DNA of 64,000 nucleotides from JBCCSZ01 sp039821145 (GCA_039821145.1 JBCBOS010000028.1:60189-124188), one strand, 5' to 3'. Positions 18,030 through 27,640 are shown, numbered from the stretch's first letter. The notes: generated by a model not told the origin, from the sequence alone. Made by a program: numbers and translations.

Positions 18030-18063
18030 GTCACCTTCTCTGCTCTTCACCGGAGAGGGTGAC
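18030..18063 (+). promoter_or_regulatory. Leader hairpin before the T9SS type A gene
   Basis: GTCACC (18030-18035) pairs with GGTGAC (18058-18063), and CTCT (18038-18041) pairs with AGAG (18054-18057) after a two-base bulge. No T-run follows, so it is not an intrinsic terminator. It could stabilise or regulate the mRNA leader. Confidence 0.4.
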
Positions 18064-18138
18064 TATTTGAACTTCTACAGAACCCGATTCAGAGTGAAAA
18101 TTAAGTGACAAATCATTAACTCATTTAAGCTAAGGAAT

Positions 18139-19155
18139 ATGAGATTCATTAACTTAACTATTTTGACAGTCTTGGTTTATAGTGCCCTAATTACTTCAAC
18201 CAATGCACAGAGGTCTTCCTTCCCGGAGCTGACCACCATCATCTACGAGGAACGCTCCTCCCTTTATACGTCTCCCGAATATGTGGGAGAGGATTGTCTG
18301 TTTCACACAGACTTTACCATCCACCTGGCTCATTTGGTACAGACCAGTACCACAGTGGAGATGATCAGTCCTCCCCATGACAAAAAGAGCAACCCTGATG
18401 GAGTTGTGGTAAATACTTACTACACACTGCCCGCAGAAGCGCCTCCCATGTTTTTGGCATACACGGTGGGATACCTGACAGATACAATCCCTCTCGTTGC
18501 CTTTGATTATGTAGAAACTTTGGGATCTGACGACGAAGGCATTCCCATCTATGGCATCACCATTCCCGTGTCTGTCAACATTGCTGGCTACTGCTTCAAC
18601 TCAAATGGTCCCGTAGTGGAGTTCCCCTGGACCGCCCACTTGCTGACCACCAATGGCGAAGGAGGCTATACAGAATACCCTGTTTGTGAGCACCTCTACG
18701 GCATCTTTGACTGCAATGCATTCGTCGAAACCCACGATTACTGCAACGGCCTGGAATGCGTCAACAGCGAGGCAGCCAGACGAGCAGATACCTTTAAAGT
18801 CCATTGTGGCGATTGCGATGGTACGGTCAAACCCAGTGATGAGAAACAGCCCATTGCGACTTCCAGCGAGCGCAGCTCGAAGGTTGAGGAAGAACTGGAT
18901 GCCCCGAAATTTTCCATCGTTCCCAATCCATTTGATCAATATCTACTTCTCAATATTCCTGAGTCAGAGGAACAACAAAAAATAAACATTCGTCTTTTTG
19001 ACGTTTCCGGAGCCTTGGTAAGACAAGAAGTGGTGAATTCTGCTGAGCATGCGACCCAGCTCAATATCACCACGTCCCAACTCTCTCCAGGAATCTACAA
19101 TTTACACGTCGTTCAAAAAGAGCGAAGTCAAACTTTTAAATTAGTCAAATACTAG
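18139..19155 (+). CDS. Secreted protein with T9SS type A sorting domain
   Basis: 338 residues with a signal peptide (MRFINLTILTVLVYSALITSTNA-Q) and a C-terminal type A sorting domain of about 80 residues ('FSIVPNPFDQYLLLNIPE', 'IRLFDVSGALV', 'LSPGIYNLHVVQ', ending 'FKLVKY'). The middle part is a beta-rich, cysteine-containing domain (Cys near 'GEDCLFHT', 'AGYCFNSNG', 'VCEHLYGIFDC') that I do not recognise. It should cross the outer membrane by the T9SS. A strong terminator follows at 19171-19207, so it is a single-gene unit. Confidence 0.85.
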   Translation: MRFINLTILTVLVYSALITSTNAQRSSFPELTTIIYEERSSLYTSPEYVGEDCLFHTDFTIHLAHLVQTSTTVEMISPPHDKKSNPDGVVVNTYYTLPAEAPPMFLAYTVGYLTDTIPLVAFDYVETLGSDDEGIPIYGITIPVSVNIAGYCFNSNGPVVEFPWTAHLLTTNGEGGYTEYPVCEHLYGIFDCNAFVETHDYCNGLECVNSEAARRADTFKVHCGDCDGTVKPSDEKQPIATSSERSSKVEEELDAPKFSIVPNPFDQYLLLNIPESEEQQKINIRLFDVSGALVRQEVVNSAEHATQLNITTSQLSPGIYNLHVVQKERSQTFKLVKY

Positions 19156-19718
19156 CAGGCTCTTTATGATCGGTACTCTCCCTTTTTGGGAAGTACCGGT
19201 CCTTTTTGCCTCTTGTCCACATACATCTATCCCCAACTGCCATCCACACACACCATCACCCATTTGTTGGAGCAGTCAGCATTGCCGTTTTTCTGTCCTT
19301 TCTATTCTCTCTCCAGGCTCCCACAAAAAATAGTATATTTGTTTTGTACAAGCTGTTCGGTCAACACCAGCAAAGCGACTGAGCCCCTGAAAGTAGCACC
19401 GCTCCTTTTGGACACATTGGAAAAGCTTATTCTGTCAATTTTCAGACTGATCCATCCCCTACTCGATGCACAGCCATCTGGGTGAGGATGCCAAAATCCG
19501 TATGCAGTCTTCGGCCCATCCCCAACACAGCGACTTATGTGGGCTGCTGCACTCGAAAGCCAGGCATTTTCCAAGTTCCAAGTCGACCTGGTCGTTGTGA
19601 AAAACAGCTGCAATCCGTTCGCTGACCTATGAAAATTGTTCTGAGCAACAGCCACTACCATATTGTTGCTGCTTAGGATATGTGTATGAAATTCGGTCAT
19701 CCTTCTATTCCAAATACT
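19156..19718. other. Intergenic region before the CHAT gene
   Basis: 563 bp holding the terminator above and, on the plus strand, a TATATTTG box at 19335-19342. If used, that box would give the CHAT gene a leader of more than 350 bases. The rest has no supported gene. Confidence 0.45.
19171..19207 (+). terminator. Intrinsic terminator of the T9SS type A gene
   Basis: CGGTACT (19171-19177), one bulged base and TCCC pair with GGGA-AGTACCG (19188-19198) around a TTTTT loop. A T-run at 19203-19207 follows. It is 15 bp after the stop codon. Confidence 0.85.
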
Positions 19719-22625
19719 ATGACGTGGAATGCGCCCCTCACAGCAAGCATTGCGATTTTCGTCTGGCTGTTCCAGGCTCCCCCCCTCCTATTGGCCCAAG
19801 AAAGTGTGGATTCCACTGCATCCATGGGCAGTCATTGGTATCAGAAAGGAGAGGCATTCTTCAACGATGGCAAACTCGATAGCGCCGCCATTGCCATTGA
19901 GAGGGCCATGCCCTTGTTTCGGAAAGCGGAAGAATGGGAGCCTTACATCAAAGCCATCAACGCACTGGCGACCCTGAGTTACTACCTCAACGAATTTGAC
20001 AACTACAGACAATACGCACAACTTTCGCTGGCAGAAGTCAAACGCTACCTGCCTTCCTCCCATCCTCTCTACGCAGAAAGTCTCAACAACTTGGGAGGAC
20101 TGTACTATGAAATTGGCAATTACGACAAGGCCATCGATTTGCTGAAGCAAGACCTCAAGGTCAAGGAGGCCATAGACGAAGCCCCCATCGAAATGGCCTA
20201 CACTTTTCAAAACCTGAGCAAGAACTACGGCAAGAAAGGAGAATTCTCCCAAGCCATTGAATACCTCAAAAAGTGTTTGGAGTATCGCTTGGATACCCTG
20301 CCAAGAGAGCACTATCTCATTGCCAATACCTACCGAGACATTGCGGAGGCCTACAAGGACCAGGGGCAATTAGATACTGCCCGGGCCTATTATCGGGAAG
20401 GATTGAAGCTCTTCGACGCCTTGCCAGAGGAGAACATCCGAATCACCAAACGCAAAATTTCTACCTTCCATGGCCTGGCCCAAATATGGATGTCCAAGCA
20501 ACAGTTGACAAAGGCCAATCAACAAATTGAAAAGGCGCTGCAACTCCAACAAAAATTGTCCTGGCGCACTCCCACCAGCTACCAGATACAGGGGGAAATT
20601 GCCACCCAAGCTGGCCAAATCGACAAGGCTGTCCGACTGCTGACAAAGGCTCTCACGCTGGCCCTTCAGCCAGAACACAAAATGGGTGCTCCCTCCAAAG
20701 CCCGCATTCTCATTCGGCTTGCACAGGCCCAAAGCCTTCAAAAGCAGCACAAAAAAGCCTTGGAAAGCTACAACCAAGCCCTGACCTACCTACGGCCAGG
20801 GTATGTCCCCTTGACCACAGGCATCCCTCCCGTCGACCAATTGCTCGACAAGCCCCGTGCGCTCGAAGTCCTCAATGGCAAAGCTTCTACTTACTGGCAA
20901 TTGTACCTGCAGTCAGAAGACCGACAGATGCTCCAATCGGCCCAAGAATACTACTTGGCAGCCACCAACTTGGTCAAAGACATCCGCCAGGGGTATCTCA
21001 CAGTTGACGCCAAAAACACCTTGGCAAGCAAGTCAGTCAGCATCTACGAAGGTGCTCTGCTGGCCACTTGGGCTTTGTACCGCCAAACCGACAATCAGGA
21101 TCATCTCCGAACCGCCTTCCAGTTGGCCGAGAGCAACAAAGCCCTGCTGCTCCTGGAGGCACTGAACGAACAAAACGCTCGTGGATTTGCCGGCATTCCT
21201 GATAGTCTTCTCACCTGTCAAAAAGACTTGCGGATAGACTTGGCATATTACCAGCGAAAACTATTGGAAACCCAAATCCGAAAGCCTTCCAAAACAAAGG
21301 CCATCAAAAGCTACGAATCGCTCATCTTTGAGCTGAACAAACAACTGGAGGAGCTGACAGACCGCTTTGGCCAAGACTACCCAAGGTACCAACAACTGCG
21401 CTCCAACACCCAACCGGTCGCCCTGCAACAACTGCAAACCGTCCTACAGACCAAAGACGAACGATTGCTTGAGTATTTTTATGGCGACTCCCTTTTGTTT
21501 GTCTTTGTGGTAGGCCCCAATGCCATCGAGATGTACAAGCTGACCAACGAGGGCCTGTCTGACAAGATCGACCAATTTCGCCAGAGCCTCACAGCGCCCG
21601 CCAGCCGACAGTTGAACGAACAGGATTTTGCTGCCTTTACGAAACAGTCCCACGAGTTGTACCAATTGTTGGTGGAAAAGGGCTTGCCCGAGCTCCCAGA
21701 TGCAGATGGACAAATCGTCATCGTACCCGACCACCAGCTCAATTACCTTCCCTTTGGATTGTTGCTCGTACAGCCAGCAGACCCAAATCAGCCGACGTTC
21801 AAGGCCTCTGCCATCGATTACCTGCTCAATCACTGCGCGCTCAGCTATGAGTACTCGGCGACCCTTTACTGCTTGAGTCGAAACAGGGTACAGCCCCAAC
21901 ATCAGGCCAGCATCTTGGGCTTTGCCCCTGATTTTGAAGGTCCACAATTGGCCCAGACGGTTCGCGACTGCAACAATGTCCCCCTCAATCAACTCAACTG
22001 CAACCATCAGGAAGTCAGTCAAATTGCAGAGTTGCTCAAGGGCAGGCCGCTCTTAGGAGGGGAGGCCAACAAGCAAAACTTTGCAGCAGCAGTGAGCGGC
22101 TACCAGATCATCCACATGGCCACCCACGCTTGTCTCAACTCCAACACGGCTCTACTGAATCGAATCTATTTGACCGATGGGTACCTCTCGGTCATTGACC
22201 TCAACAACTTACAACTCGATGCCGAACTGGCTGTATTGAGTGCGTGCAACACAGGCTCGGGACAGCTTTTGAGAGGAGAAGGAGTGATGAGTTTGGCCAG
22301 AAGTTTTATGACTGCTGGTTGCAACAGCACTTTGATGAGTCTGTGGGCAGTCAACGATTGCACGACCTCCGACATCATGTTGAACTTTTACAAGGAACTG
22401 GAAAAGGGCCTGCCCAAAAACGAAGCGTTGCGCCAAGCAAAACTACAGTACATCGCACAAGCCAGTCAGGAGTATGCACACCCCTACTACTGGGGGGCCT
22501 TCCTGCAATTTGGCAACTCCCGCGCCATGGAATTGCAGCACAGACAACCCTCGTCCATTTGGTGGATGCTGGCATTGGCACTGGGACTTGTCGCCGTCTT
22601 TTTCTTTTTCAAATCCCGCTCTTAG
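19719..22625 (+). CDS. Membrane-tethered TPR-CHAT (caspase-like) protein
   Basis: 968 residues from the ATG at 19719, chosen because it starts the signal peptide (MTWNAPLTASIAIFVWLFQA...LLAQ); an in-frame ATG lies at 19680. TPR helices fill about residues 30-500 (for example 'AESLNNLGGLYYEIGNYDKAIDLLKQ'), a helical linker follows, and a CHAT domain occupies about 640-925. Both catalytic positions of CHAT proteases are present: His803 in 'IIHMATHACLN' and Cys843 in 'AVLSACNTGSG'. A C-terminal helix (WWMLALALGLVAVFFFF) is followed by a few basic residues. The signal peptide and tail anchor place TPR and protease outside the cytoplasm on the inner membrane. The substrate is unknown. Confidence 0.9.
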   Translation: MTWNAPLTASIAIFVWLFQAPPLLLAQESVDSTASMGSHWYQKGEAFFNDGKLDSAAIAIERAMPLFRKAEEWEPYIKAINALATLSYYLNEFDNYRQYAQLSLAEVKRYLPSSHPLYAESLNNLGGLYYEIGNYDKAIDLLKQDLKVKEAIDEAPIEMAYTFQNLSKNYGKKGEFSQAIEYLKKCLEYRLDTLPREHYLIANTYRDIAEAYKDQGQLDTARAYYREGLKLFDALPEENIRITKRKISTFHGLAQIWMSKQQLTKANQQIEKALQLQQKLSWRTPTSYQIQGEIATQAGQIDKAVRLLTKALTLALQPEHKMGAPSKARILIRLAQAQSLQKQHKKALESYNQALTYLRPGYVPLTTGIPPVDQLLDKPRALEVLNGKASTYWQLYLQSEDRQMLQSAQEYYLAATNLVKDIRQGYLTVDAKNTLASKSVSIYEGALLATWALYRQTDNQDHLRTAFQLAESNKALLLLEALNEQNARGFAGIPDSLLTCQKDLRIDLAYYQRKLLETQIRKPSKTKAIKSYESLIFELNKQLEELTDRFGQDYPRYQQLRSNTQPVALQQLQTVLQTKDERLLEYFYGDSLLFVFVVGPNAIEMYKLTNEGLSDKIDQFRQSLTAPASRQLNEQDFAAFTKQSHELYQLLVEKGLPELPDADGQIVIVPDHQLNYLPFGLLLVQPADPNQPTFKASAIDYLLNHCALSYEYSATLYCLSRNRVQPQHQASILGFAPDFEGPQLAQTVRDCNNVPLNQLNCNHQEVSQIAELLKGRPLLGGEANKQNFAAAVSGYQIIHMATHACLNSNTALLNRIYLTDGYLSVIDLNNLQLDAELAVLSACNTGSGQLLRGEGVMSLARSFMTAGCNSTLMSLWAVNDCTTSDIMLNFYKELEKGLPKNEALRQAKLQYIAQASQEYAHPYYWGAFLQFGNSRAMELQHRQPSSIWWMLALALGLVAVFFFFKSRS

Positions 22626-22832
22626 AGCTGTATTCACACCCAAGGAGGTCCTTGGTAAAATTTTTCTTTGATTTTCTGCCATGCCCATAGTTACGTTTTT
22701 GTCATTTGAGGTATTAACGTATGATGCAATCGGGTCATATTTTACCCAGTTGACATCTCTCAAAGCAGTCAAATACGAGGACTCCAAAGCACAGACATGT
22801 CTTTTTATTTAGTGATTCACTCTTTCCAATCG

Positions 22833-22867
22833 GTACCTTGCGGCCCGGGCTGACAAGGTACTTTTTC
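22833..22867 (+). terminator. Intrinsic terminator downstream of the CHAT gene
   Basis: GTACCTTG (22833-22840) pairs with CAAGGTAC (22854-22861), the loop contains a second small GC palindrome, and TTTTT follows. It lies about 210 bp after the CHAT stop codon, so the transcript would have a long 3' tail. A weaker CCAAGG-AGGT-CCTTGG hairpin with T-rich flank lies at 22640-22667. Confidence 0.8.
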
Positions 22868-22938
22868 TATTCTTTGTCCATCTCCCCTCAGTCTGACAGC
22901 TTCCCCCAGATCAGAATGTACATCCCCAAATCTATCTG

Positions 22939-22946
22939 TATATTTG
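22939..22946 (+). promoter_or_regulatory. Promoter -7 box of the Asp-box lipoprotein gene
   Basis: TATATTTG matches TAnnTTTG and lies 35 bases before the ATG at 22981. No good TTTG partner is seen at the expected upstream distance. Confidence 0.45.
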
Positions 22947-22980
22947 TGTTCATCAATCCACTTTCCAACTGCTGAACCAC

Positions 22981-24279
22981 ATGAAGAATTTTTCTCTTTT
23001 CAGACTGATTTGCCTCTCTCTCTTTATTGGGTTTCTGGCGGGCTGCAGTCCCCAAAATGTTCTCATCTACGAGGACCAAGGGGAAAACATTGGCCCCTGC
23101 GAACCTTCCATTTTCATCAATCCCGCACGTCCCGACAACATCGTGGCAGGCTCTGTCCTCGATTTTTACCACGTATCCGAAGATGGAGGCCAGAATTGGG
23201 CCACCCAACGACTCACCTCAGAGACGCATGGCGTCTACGGCGACCCTGTCATCTCGGCTGATCAACAAGGAAACGTCTACTACCTCCACTTGGCAGATCC
23301 GGACAAGATGGGTTGGAGCAGTTCGCGACTTTTGGAAAGCATCATCATACAACGCTCCGAAGACGGGGGCAAGAGTTGGAACGACGGGGCAGCCATCGGC
23401 ACCAATCCACCCAAGGACCAGGACAAAGAATGGATCAGCATTCACCCACAAACCAATGACCTCTTTGTGACTTGGACCGAATTTGATCGCTATGGTGATC
23501 CCTCTCCCAATTGTCATTCTAGGATTTTGTTTTCCAAGTCCAGCGATCGAGGCGACAACTGGAGCGATCCCATCGTGCTATCCGAGCTGGAGGGCAATTG
23601 CATCGATGATGACAAAACCACGGAAGGTGCTGTGCCTTGCGTAGGACCAAATCAGGAGGTCTATGTGGCCTGGGCATACGACGAAAAAATCTTCTTTGAC
23701 AAAAGTACCGATGGGGGCAAGAGTTGGATGTCCTCTGACAAAGTCATCGCCCAACAGGCGGGGGGATGGACCATGGACATCTCGGGCATTGGCCGCTGCA
23801 ATGGGATGCCCATCACGGGCACAGACCTGAGCCAAGGCAAGCATCGCGGACAGCTGTACGTCTGCTGGGCCGATACCCGCAATGGGGAAGACAATGCCGA
23901 CATCTTTTTGATTCGCTCGGCAGATGGTGGAGAAAATTGGTCAGCTCCCGTTCGGGTCAACCAGGACAAGACCCAAAGTCAACAGTTTTTTCCCTGGATG
24001 AGCGTCGATCCCGTCAGTGGCCACATCTACATTGTGTTTTACGATCGGAGCCGCCACGATGACAACCAAACCGATGTCGTCTTGGCCGTGTCCAAGAACG
24101 GAGGCAAGAGTTTCAAGCAAAAAACCATCTCTCAAAAGCCGTTTACCCCGCCGGGAGCAGGCGTATTCTTTGGCGACTACAACAACATCAGCGCCTACGA
24201 CGGCAAAGTCCGCCCCATCTGGACCCATTATGAGAATGGCAAATTGAGCATCTGGACGGCATTGATCGGCAAGAAGTAA
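22981..24279 (+). CDS. Asp-box (BNR) beta-propeller lipoprotein, sialidase-like
   Basis: 432 residues with a lipoprotein signal (RLICLSLFIGFLAGC), so it is lipid-anchored. Six Asp-box motifs are visible: SEDGGQNW, SEDGGKSW, SSDRGDNW, STDGGKSW, SADGGENW and SKNGGKSF. This repeat forms the six-bladed propeller of sialidases and related proteins. I cannot find the sialidase arginine triad with confidence, so enzymatic activity is not claimed. It is 112 bp upstream of another Asp-box protein on the same strand, and the two may be co-transcribed. Confidence 0.85.
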   Translation: MKNFSLFRLICLSLFIGFLAGCSPQNVLIYEDQGENIGPCEPSIFINPARPDNIVAGSVLDFYHVSEDGGQNWATQRLTSETHGVYGDPVISADQQGNVYYLHLADPDKMGWSSSRLLESIIIQRSEDGGKSWNDGAAIGTNPPKDQDKEWISIHPQTNDLFVTWTEFDRYGDPSPNCHSRILFSKSSDRGDNWSDPIVLSELEGNCIDDDKTTEGAVPCVGPNQEVYVAWAYDEKIFFDKSTDGGKSWMSSDKVIAQQAGGWTMDISGIGRCNGMPITGTDLSQGKHRGQLYVCWADTRNGEDNADIFLIRSADGGENWSAPVRVNQDKTQSQQFFPWMSVDPVSGHIYIVFYDRSRHDDNQTDVVLAVSKNGGKSFKQKTISQKPFTPPGAGVFFGDYNNISAYDGKVRPIWTHYENGKLSIWTALIGKK

Positions 24280-24391
24280 GAAAACATTCTGGCCGAATTT
24301 CACTAAATTAGCTGCCGTTGCTTCCCCCTTGTTTGGCAACCCTATTTGTGATCTAATACTAGTAGCTATTTACCATTTCAACCTGATTTTC

Positions 24392-27300
24392 ATGAGAAAC
24401 TACAAATTATGGATTCTGTGCGCTCTGATGATTCCGCTGATGGGCCAATCGCAATCCATTGACATAGAAACACTGAAAGGACTCAAAATCCGCAACATCG
24501 GTCCGGCTGGGATGAGCGGCCGCGTCACCTCCATCGATGTGGTTCGACACCAACCCCATGTCATCTTCGTTGGGACAGCCTCCGGAGGGGTGTGGAAGTC
24601 GGACAGCGGTGGCATTGATTGGGAGCCCATCTTCGACGATCAACCACTGCAATCCGTTGGCGCATTGGCCATCAACCAAAGCAATCCCGCTGAAATATGG
24701 GTGGGCACCGGTGAGGGCAACCCCCGCAACTCCCACAACAGCGGCGAGGGCATTTTCAAAAGCATTGATGGGGGCAAGACCTGGAAGCGTATGGGGCTGG
24801 AAAAAACCCACAACATTCACCGCATCCTCATCCACAAAAACAATCCAGACATCGTCTATGTAGGCGTCTTGGGCTCGGCCTGGGGACCAAGCGAGGATCG
24901 AGGAGTGTACCGAACCAGAGATGGGGGCAAAAATTGGGAGAAGATTCTCTACGTCAACGAACACACAGGCGTAGGCGACATGGTCATCGATCCCACCAAC
25001 CCAAATAAATTGCTGGTCGCTCTGTGGGAATTCAGCCGACAGCCTTGGTTTTTCAAATCAGGTGGCAAAGGCTCTGGCCTGTACTCGACCCATGACCAAG
25101 GAGACAATTGGAAGCAGATCAAGGCCGAAGATGGCCTGCCCAAAGGAGAACTCGGCCGGATTGGATTGGCCTTCGCTCCTTCCAAACCCCAACTCGTCTA
25201 CGCACTCATAGAAGCCAAAAAAAATGGACTGTACAAATCTGTTGACGGCGGGCGCAAGTGGCAAAAGGTAAGTGAGAAAAACATTGGCAACCGACCGTTT
25301 TACTATGCAGACATTTACGTAGACCCACAAAATGAAAATCGCATTTGGAATCTCTGGTCCTACGTCTCCAAAAGTGAGGATGGGGGCAAAACCTTCACCA
25401 CCATTTTGGACTATGGCAAAGGCGTGCATCCCGATCACCACGCCTTTTACATCCATCCAGACAACCCCAACTTCCTCATCAATGGCAACGACGGAGGCCT
25501 GAACATTTCTCGGGACCGCGGCAAAAACTGGCGCTTCATTGAAAATTTGCCCCTGGCACAATTCTACCACATCAATTACGACATGGACATCCCCTACAAC
25601 GTCTGTGGTGGCATGCAAGACAATGGCTCCTGGGTGGGACCGAGCTACGTTTGGAAGTCGGGCGGCATTCGCAACAACGACTGGGCAGAGGTCCTTTTCG
25701 GTGATGGTTTTGATGTGGTCATGCGCCGCGACAACAACCGCTATGGATGGGGCATGTCACAGGGTGGCAACATTTCCTACTTCGACCGCCAAACCGGACG
25801 CGCCCAATACATCAAACCCGTTCACCCGGATGGCATCGATCTGCGCTTCAGTTGGAATGCAGCCCTGGCCCAAAACCCATTTGCCGACTGTGGCATCTAC
25901 TTTGGCAGCCAATTCATCCACAAGAGCACGGACTGTGGCAAAAGTTGGGAGATCATCTCCCCCGACCTGACCACCAACGACAGCACCAAGCAGCAACAGG
26001 CCAAAAGCGGCGGCCTCACCCTGGATGTCACCGGAGCTGAAAATTACACCACCATCTTGTGCATCGCGCCCAGCCCCGTAGAAGAGCAGGTCATCTGGGC
26101 AGGAACAGACGACGGGCAATTGCAACTCACCAGAGACGGTGGCAAAAACTGGCAAAACCTCTCCGCCAAATTGCCGGGATGCCCAGCGGGAAGTTGGATA
26201 CCACAAATCGAAGTTTCCAGCAAAAACGCAGGAGAAGCCTTCGTCATCGTCAACAACTACCGCCGCAACGATTGGACGCCCTACCTCTACCACACTGCCG
26301 ACTATGGCGCAAGCTGGACGCGTTTGGCCGACCCCTCCAAGGTGCAAGGACATACCCTGGCCATCGTTCAGGACCCCGTAGAAGAAAAATTGCTGTTCCT
26401 GGGAACCGACTACGGCCTGTATGTTTCCTTTGACAAGGGAAAACAGTGGCAAAAATGGACCAATGACTATCCCAGTGTATCGACCCGCGACCTGAAAATC
26501 CACCCCCGCGAACACGACCTCATCGTCGGAACCTTTGGCCGGGCCGCCTGGATACTCGACGACATCCGACCACTGCGGGCCATCGCCGCTCAAAATGGTC
26601 AAAATCTACAAAAGCCCTTCTGCGCCTTCGAATCCCCCGACGCCTATCTGGCAGAATACCGCTCGGTAGATGGTGTGCGCTTCGATGCCGATGGTGCCTA
26701 CCGGGGCCAAAATCGCTCTCGCGGTGCCATGCTGAGCCTGTGGATCAAGCCTGTTGAGAAGAAGGACAAGGCCGAGGAAGGCAAAGACGCGAAACAAGCC
26801 AAAGGCAAAAACAAAAAGGACAAGGCAGCAGATGGGGAAGACAAAAAAGACAAGGCTGACAAAGAAAAGAAACCCAGTGGTGCCAAGGACAAAAAAGTCC
26901 AGGTCCAAGTCTTCAACACGGCAGGTGATACCCTCTACACATTTTACCAGAAGGTGAAGGAAGAAGGAATGAACCGAATGAGATGGAACTTGCGCCAAAA
27001 GGGCGTGGCAATGCCCAGTCGACGCGAGCGCAAGGAGCGCAGCAATGATCCCTGGGGCCCCCGTGTCCTGCCCGGCCAATACAAGTTGGTCTTCACCTAT
27101 GGCGACTACAAAGACTCCACGCAGGTAACGGTCAAAGACGACCCACGGCTGTCGCAAAGCATGGCCGATCTACAGGCGCAGCAAGCAGCTCATAAAGATT
27201 TCTATCCCATGATCGAAAAAGCCAAGGCTGGATTCGACCGCCTGAAAGAGGCCCAAAAGATCATCAAATTGGTGGATGGCCAGCTGATGCATGCACCCGA

Positions 27301-27640
27301 CTCCGTCAAAAAAGACATCACCAAGATGGGCAAAGCCATGCGCGACAGCACCTCTCAGCTCATGAACCTGTACATGAATCCTGCAGAGACCAAGGGCATT
27401 GTGCGCAGCAACAAAAAGCTCAACTCTCTGCTCTGGCGTGCCCGCAACTACATCGATGCCTCCTACGGCCCACCCAGCCAAATGGCCAAATTGGCCCAGG
27501 GAGAGGCGCAGCAAAAGCTAGAGGAGGTCTTGCAAAAGGTCAATGACTTTTTTGACAAGGACTGGAAGGACTACCGCCAGAAAGTAGAAGCGGCCCGCCA
27601 ACCACTTTTCAAAGACTACGAGCAAATCCGCTTGGAATAA
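24392..27640 (+). CDS. Large VPS10/sortilin-like Asp-box protein
   Basis: 1082 residues from the ATG at 24392, which starts the signal peptide MRNYKLWILCALMIPLMGQS. About ten Asp-box motifs (SIDGGKTW, TRDGGKNW, SVDGGRKW, SEDGGKTF, STDCGKSW and others) cover residues 25-740, the double beta-propeller pattern of VPS10/WD40-BNR-like exported proteins of Bacteroidota. A strongly basic/acidic low-complexity segment (about 780-830, KKDK/KDKAD type) interrupts a C-terminal beta domain ('KKVQVQVFNTAGDTLYTF'), followed by long helices. No T9SS sorting domain is present, so it is probably periplasmic. Function is unknown. The Lys-rich insert is unusual. Confidence 0.85.
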   Translation: MRNYKLWILCALMIPLMGQSQSIDIETLKGLKIRNIGPAGMSGRVTSIDVVRHQPHVIFVGTASGGVWKSDSGGIDWEPIFDDQPLQSVGALAINQSNPAEIWVGTGEGNPRNSHNSGEGIFKSIDGGKTWKRMGLEKTHNIHRILIHKNNPDIVYVGVLGSAWGPSEDRGVYRTRDGGKNWEKILYVNEHTGVGDMVIDPTNPNKLLVALWEFSRQPWFFKSGGKGSGLYSTHDQGDNWKQIKAEDGLPKGELGRIGLAFAPSKPQLVYALIEAKKNGLYKSVDGGRKWQKVSEKNIGNRPFYYADIYVDPQNENRIWNLWSYVSKSEDGGKTFTTILDYGKGVHPDHHAFYIHPDNPNFLINGNDGGLNISRDRGKNWRFIENLPLAQFYHINYDMDIPYNVCGGMQDNGSWVGPSYVWKSGGIRNNDWAEVLFGDGFDVVMRRDNNRYGWGMSQGGNISYFDRQTGRAQYIKPVHPDGIDLRFSWNAALAQNPFADCGIYFGSQFIHKSTDCGKSWEIISPDLTTNDSTKQQQAKSGGLTLDVTGAENYTTILCIAPSPVEEQVIWAGTDDGQLQLTRDGGKNWQNLSAKLPGCPAGSWIPQIEVSSKNAGEAFVIVNNYRRNDWTPYLYHTADYGASWTRLADPSKVQGHTLAIVQDPVEEKLLFLGTDYGLYVSFDKGKQWQKWTNDYPSVSTRDLKIHPREHDLIVGTFGRAAWILDDIRPLRAIAAQNGQNLQKPFCAFESPDAYLAEYRSVDGVRFDADGAYRGQNRSRGAMLSLWIKPVEKKDKAEEGKDAKQAKGKNKKDKAADGEDKKDKADKEKKPSGAKDKKVQVQVFNTAGDTLYTFYQKVKEEGMNRMRWNLRQKGVAMPSRRERKERSNDPWGPRVLPGQYKLVFTYGDYKDSTQVTVKDDPRLSQSMADLQAQQAAHKDFYPMIEKAKAGFDRLKEAQKIIKLVDGQLMHAPDSVKKDITKMGKAMRDSTSQLMNLYMNPAETKGIVRSNKKLNSLLWRARNYIDASYGPPSQMAKLAQGEAQQKLEEVLQKVNDFFDKDWKDYRQKVEAARQPLFKDYEQIRLE

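Larger units (their letters stand above)
17360..18138. other. Intergenic region between the sigma gene and a T9SS type A gene
   Basis: 779 bp, AT-rich, separating divergent genes. On the plus strand there is a TATATTTG box at 17572-17579 followed by a 39-codon ORF (17593-17712), an ACCATA tandem repeat at 17982-18003 and a hairpin at 18030-18063. No clear box for the sigma gene was found on the minus strand. I see no supported larger gene. Confidence 0.5.
22626..22980. other. Intergenic region between CHAT and Asp-box lipoprotein genes
   Basis: 355 bp. It holds the hairpins described above and a plus-strand TATATTTG promoter box at 22939-22946, about 35 bases before the start of the next gene. 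No gene is visible. Confidence 0.5.

Noticed and set aside
19302..19700. 132-codon minus-strand ORF before the CHAT gene
   Set aside because: Overlaps the CHAT leader, has no recognisable motif and no promoter on that strand.
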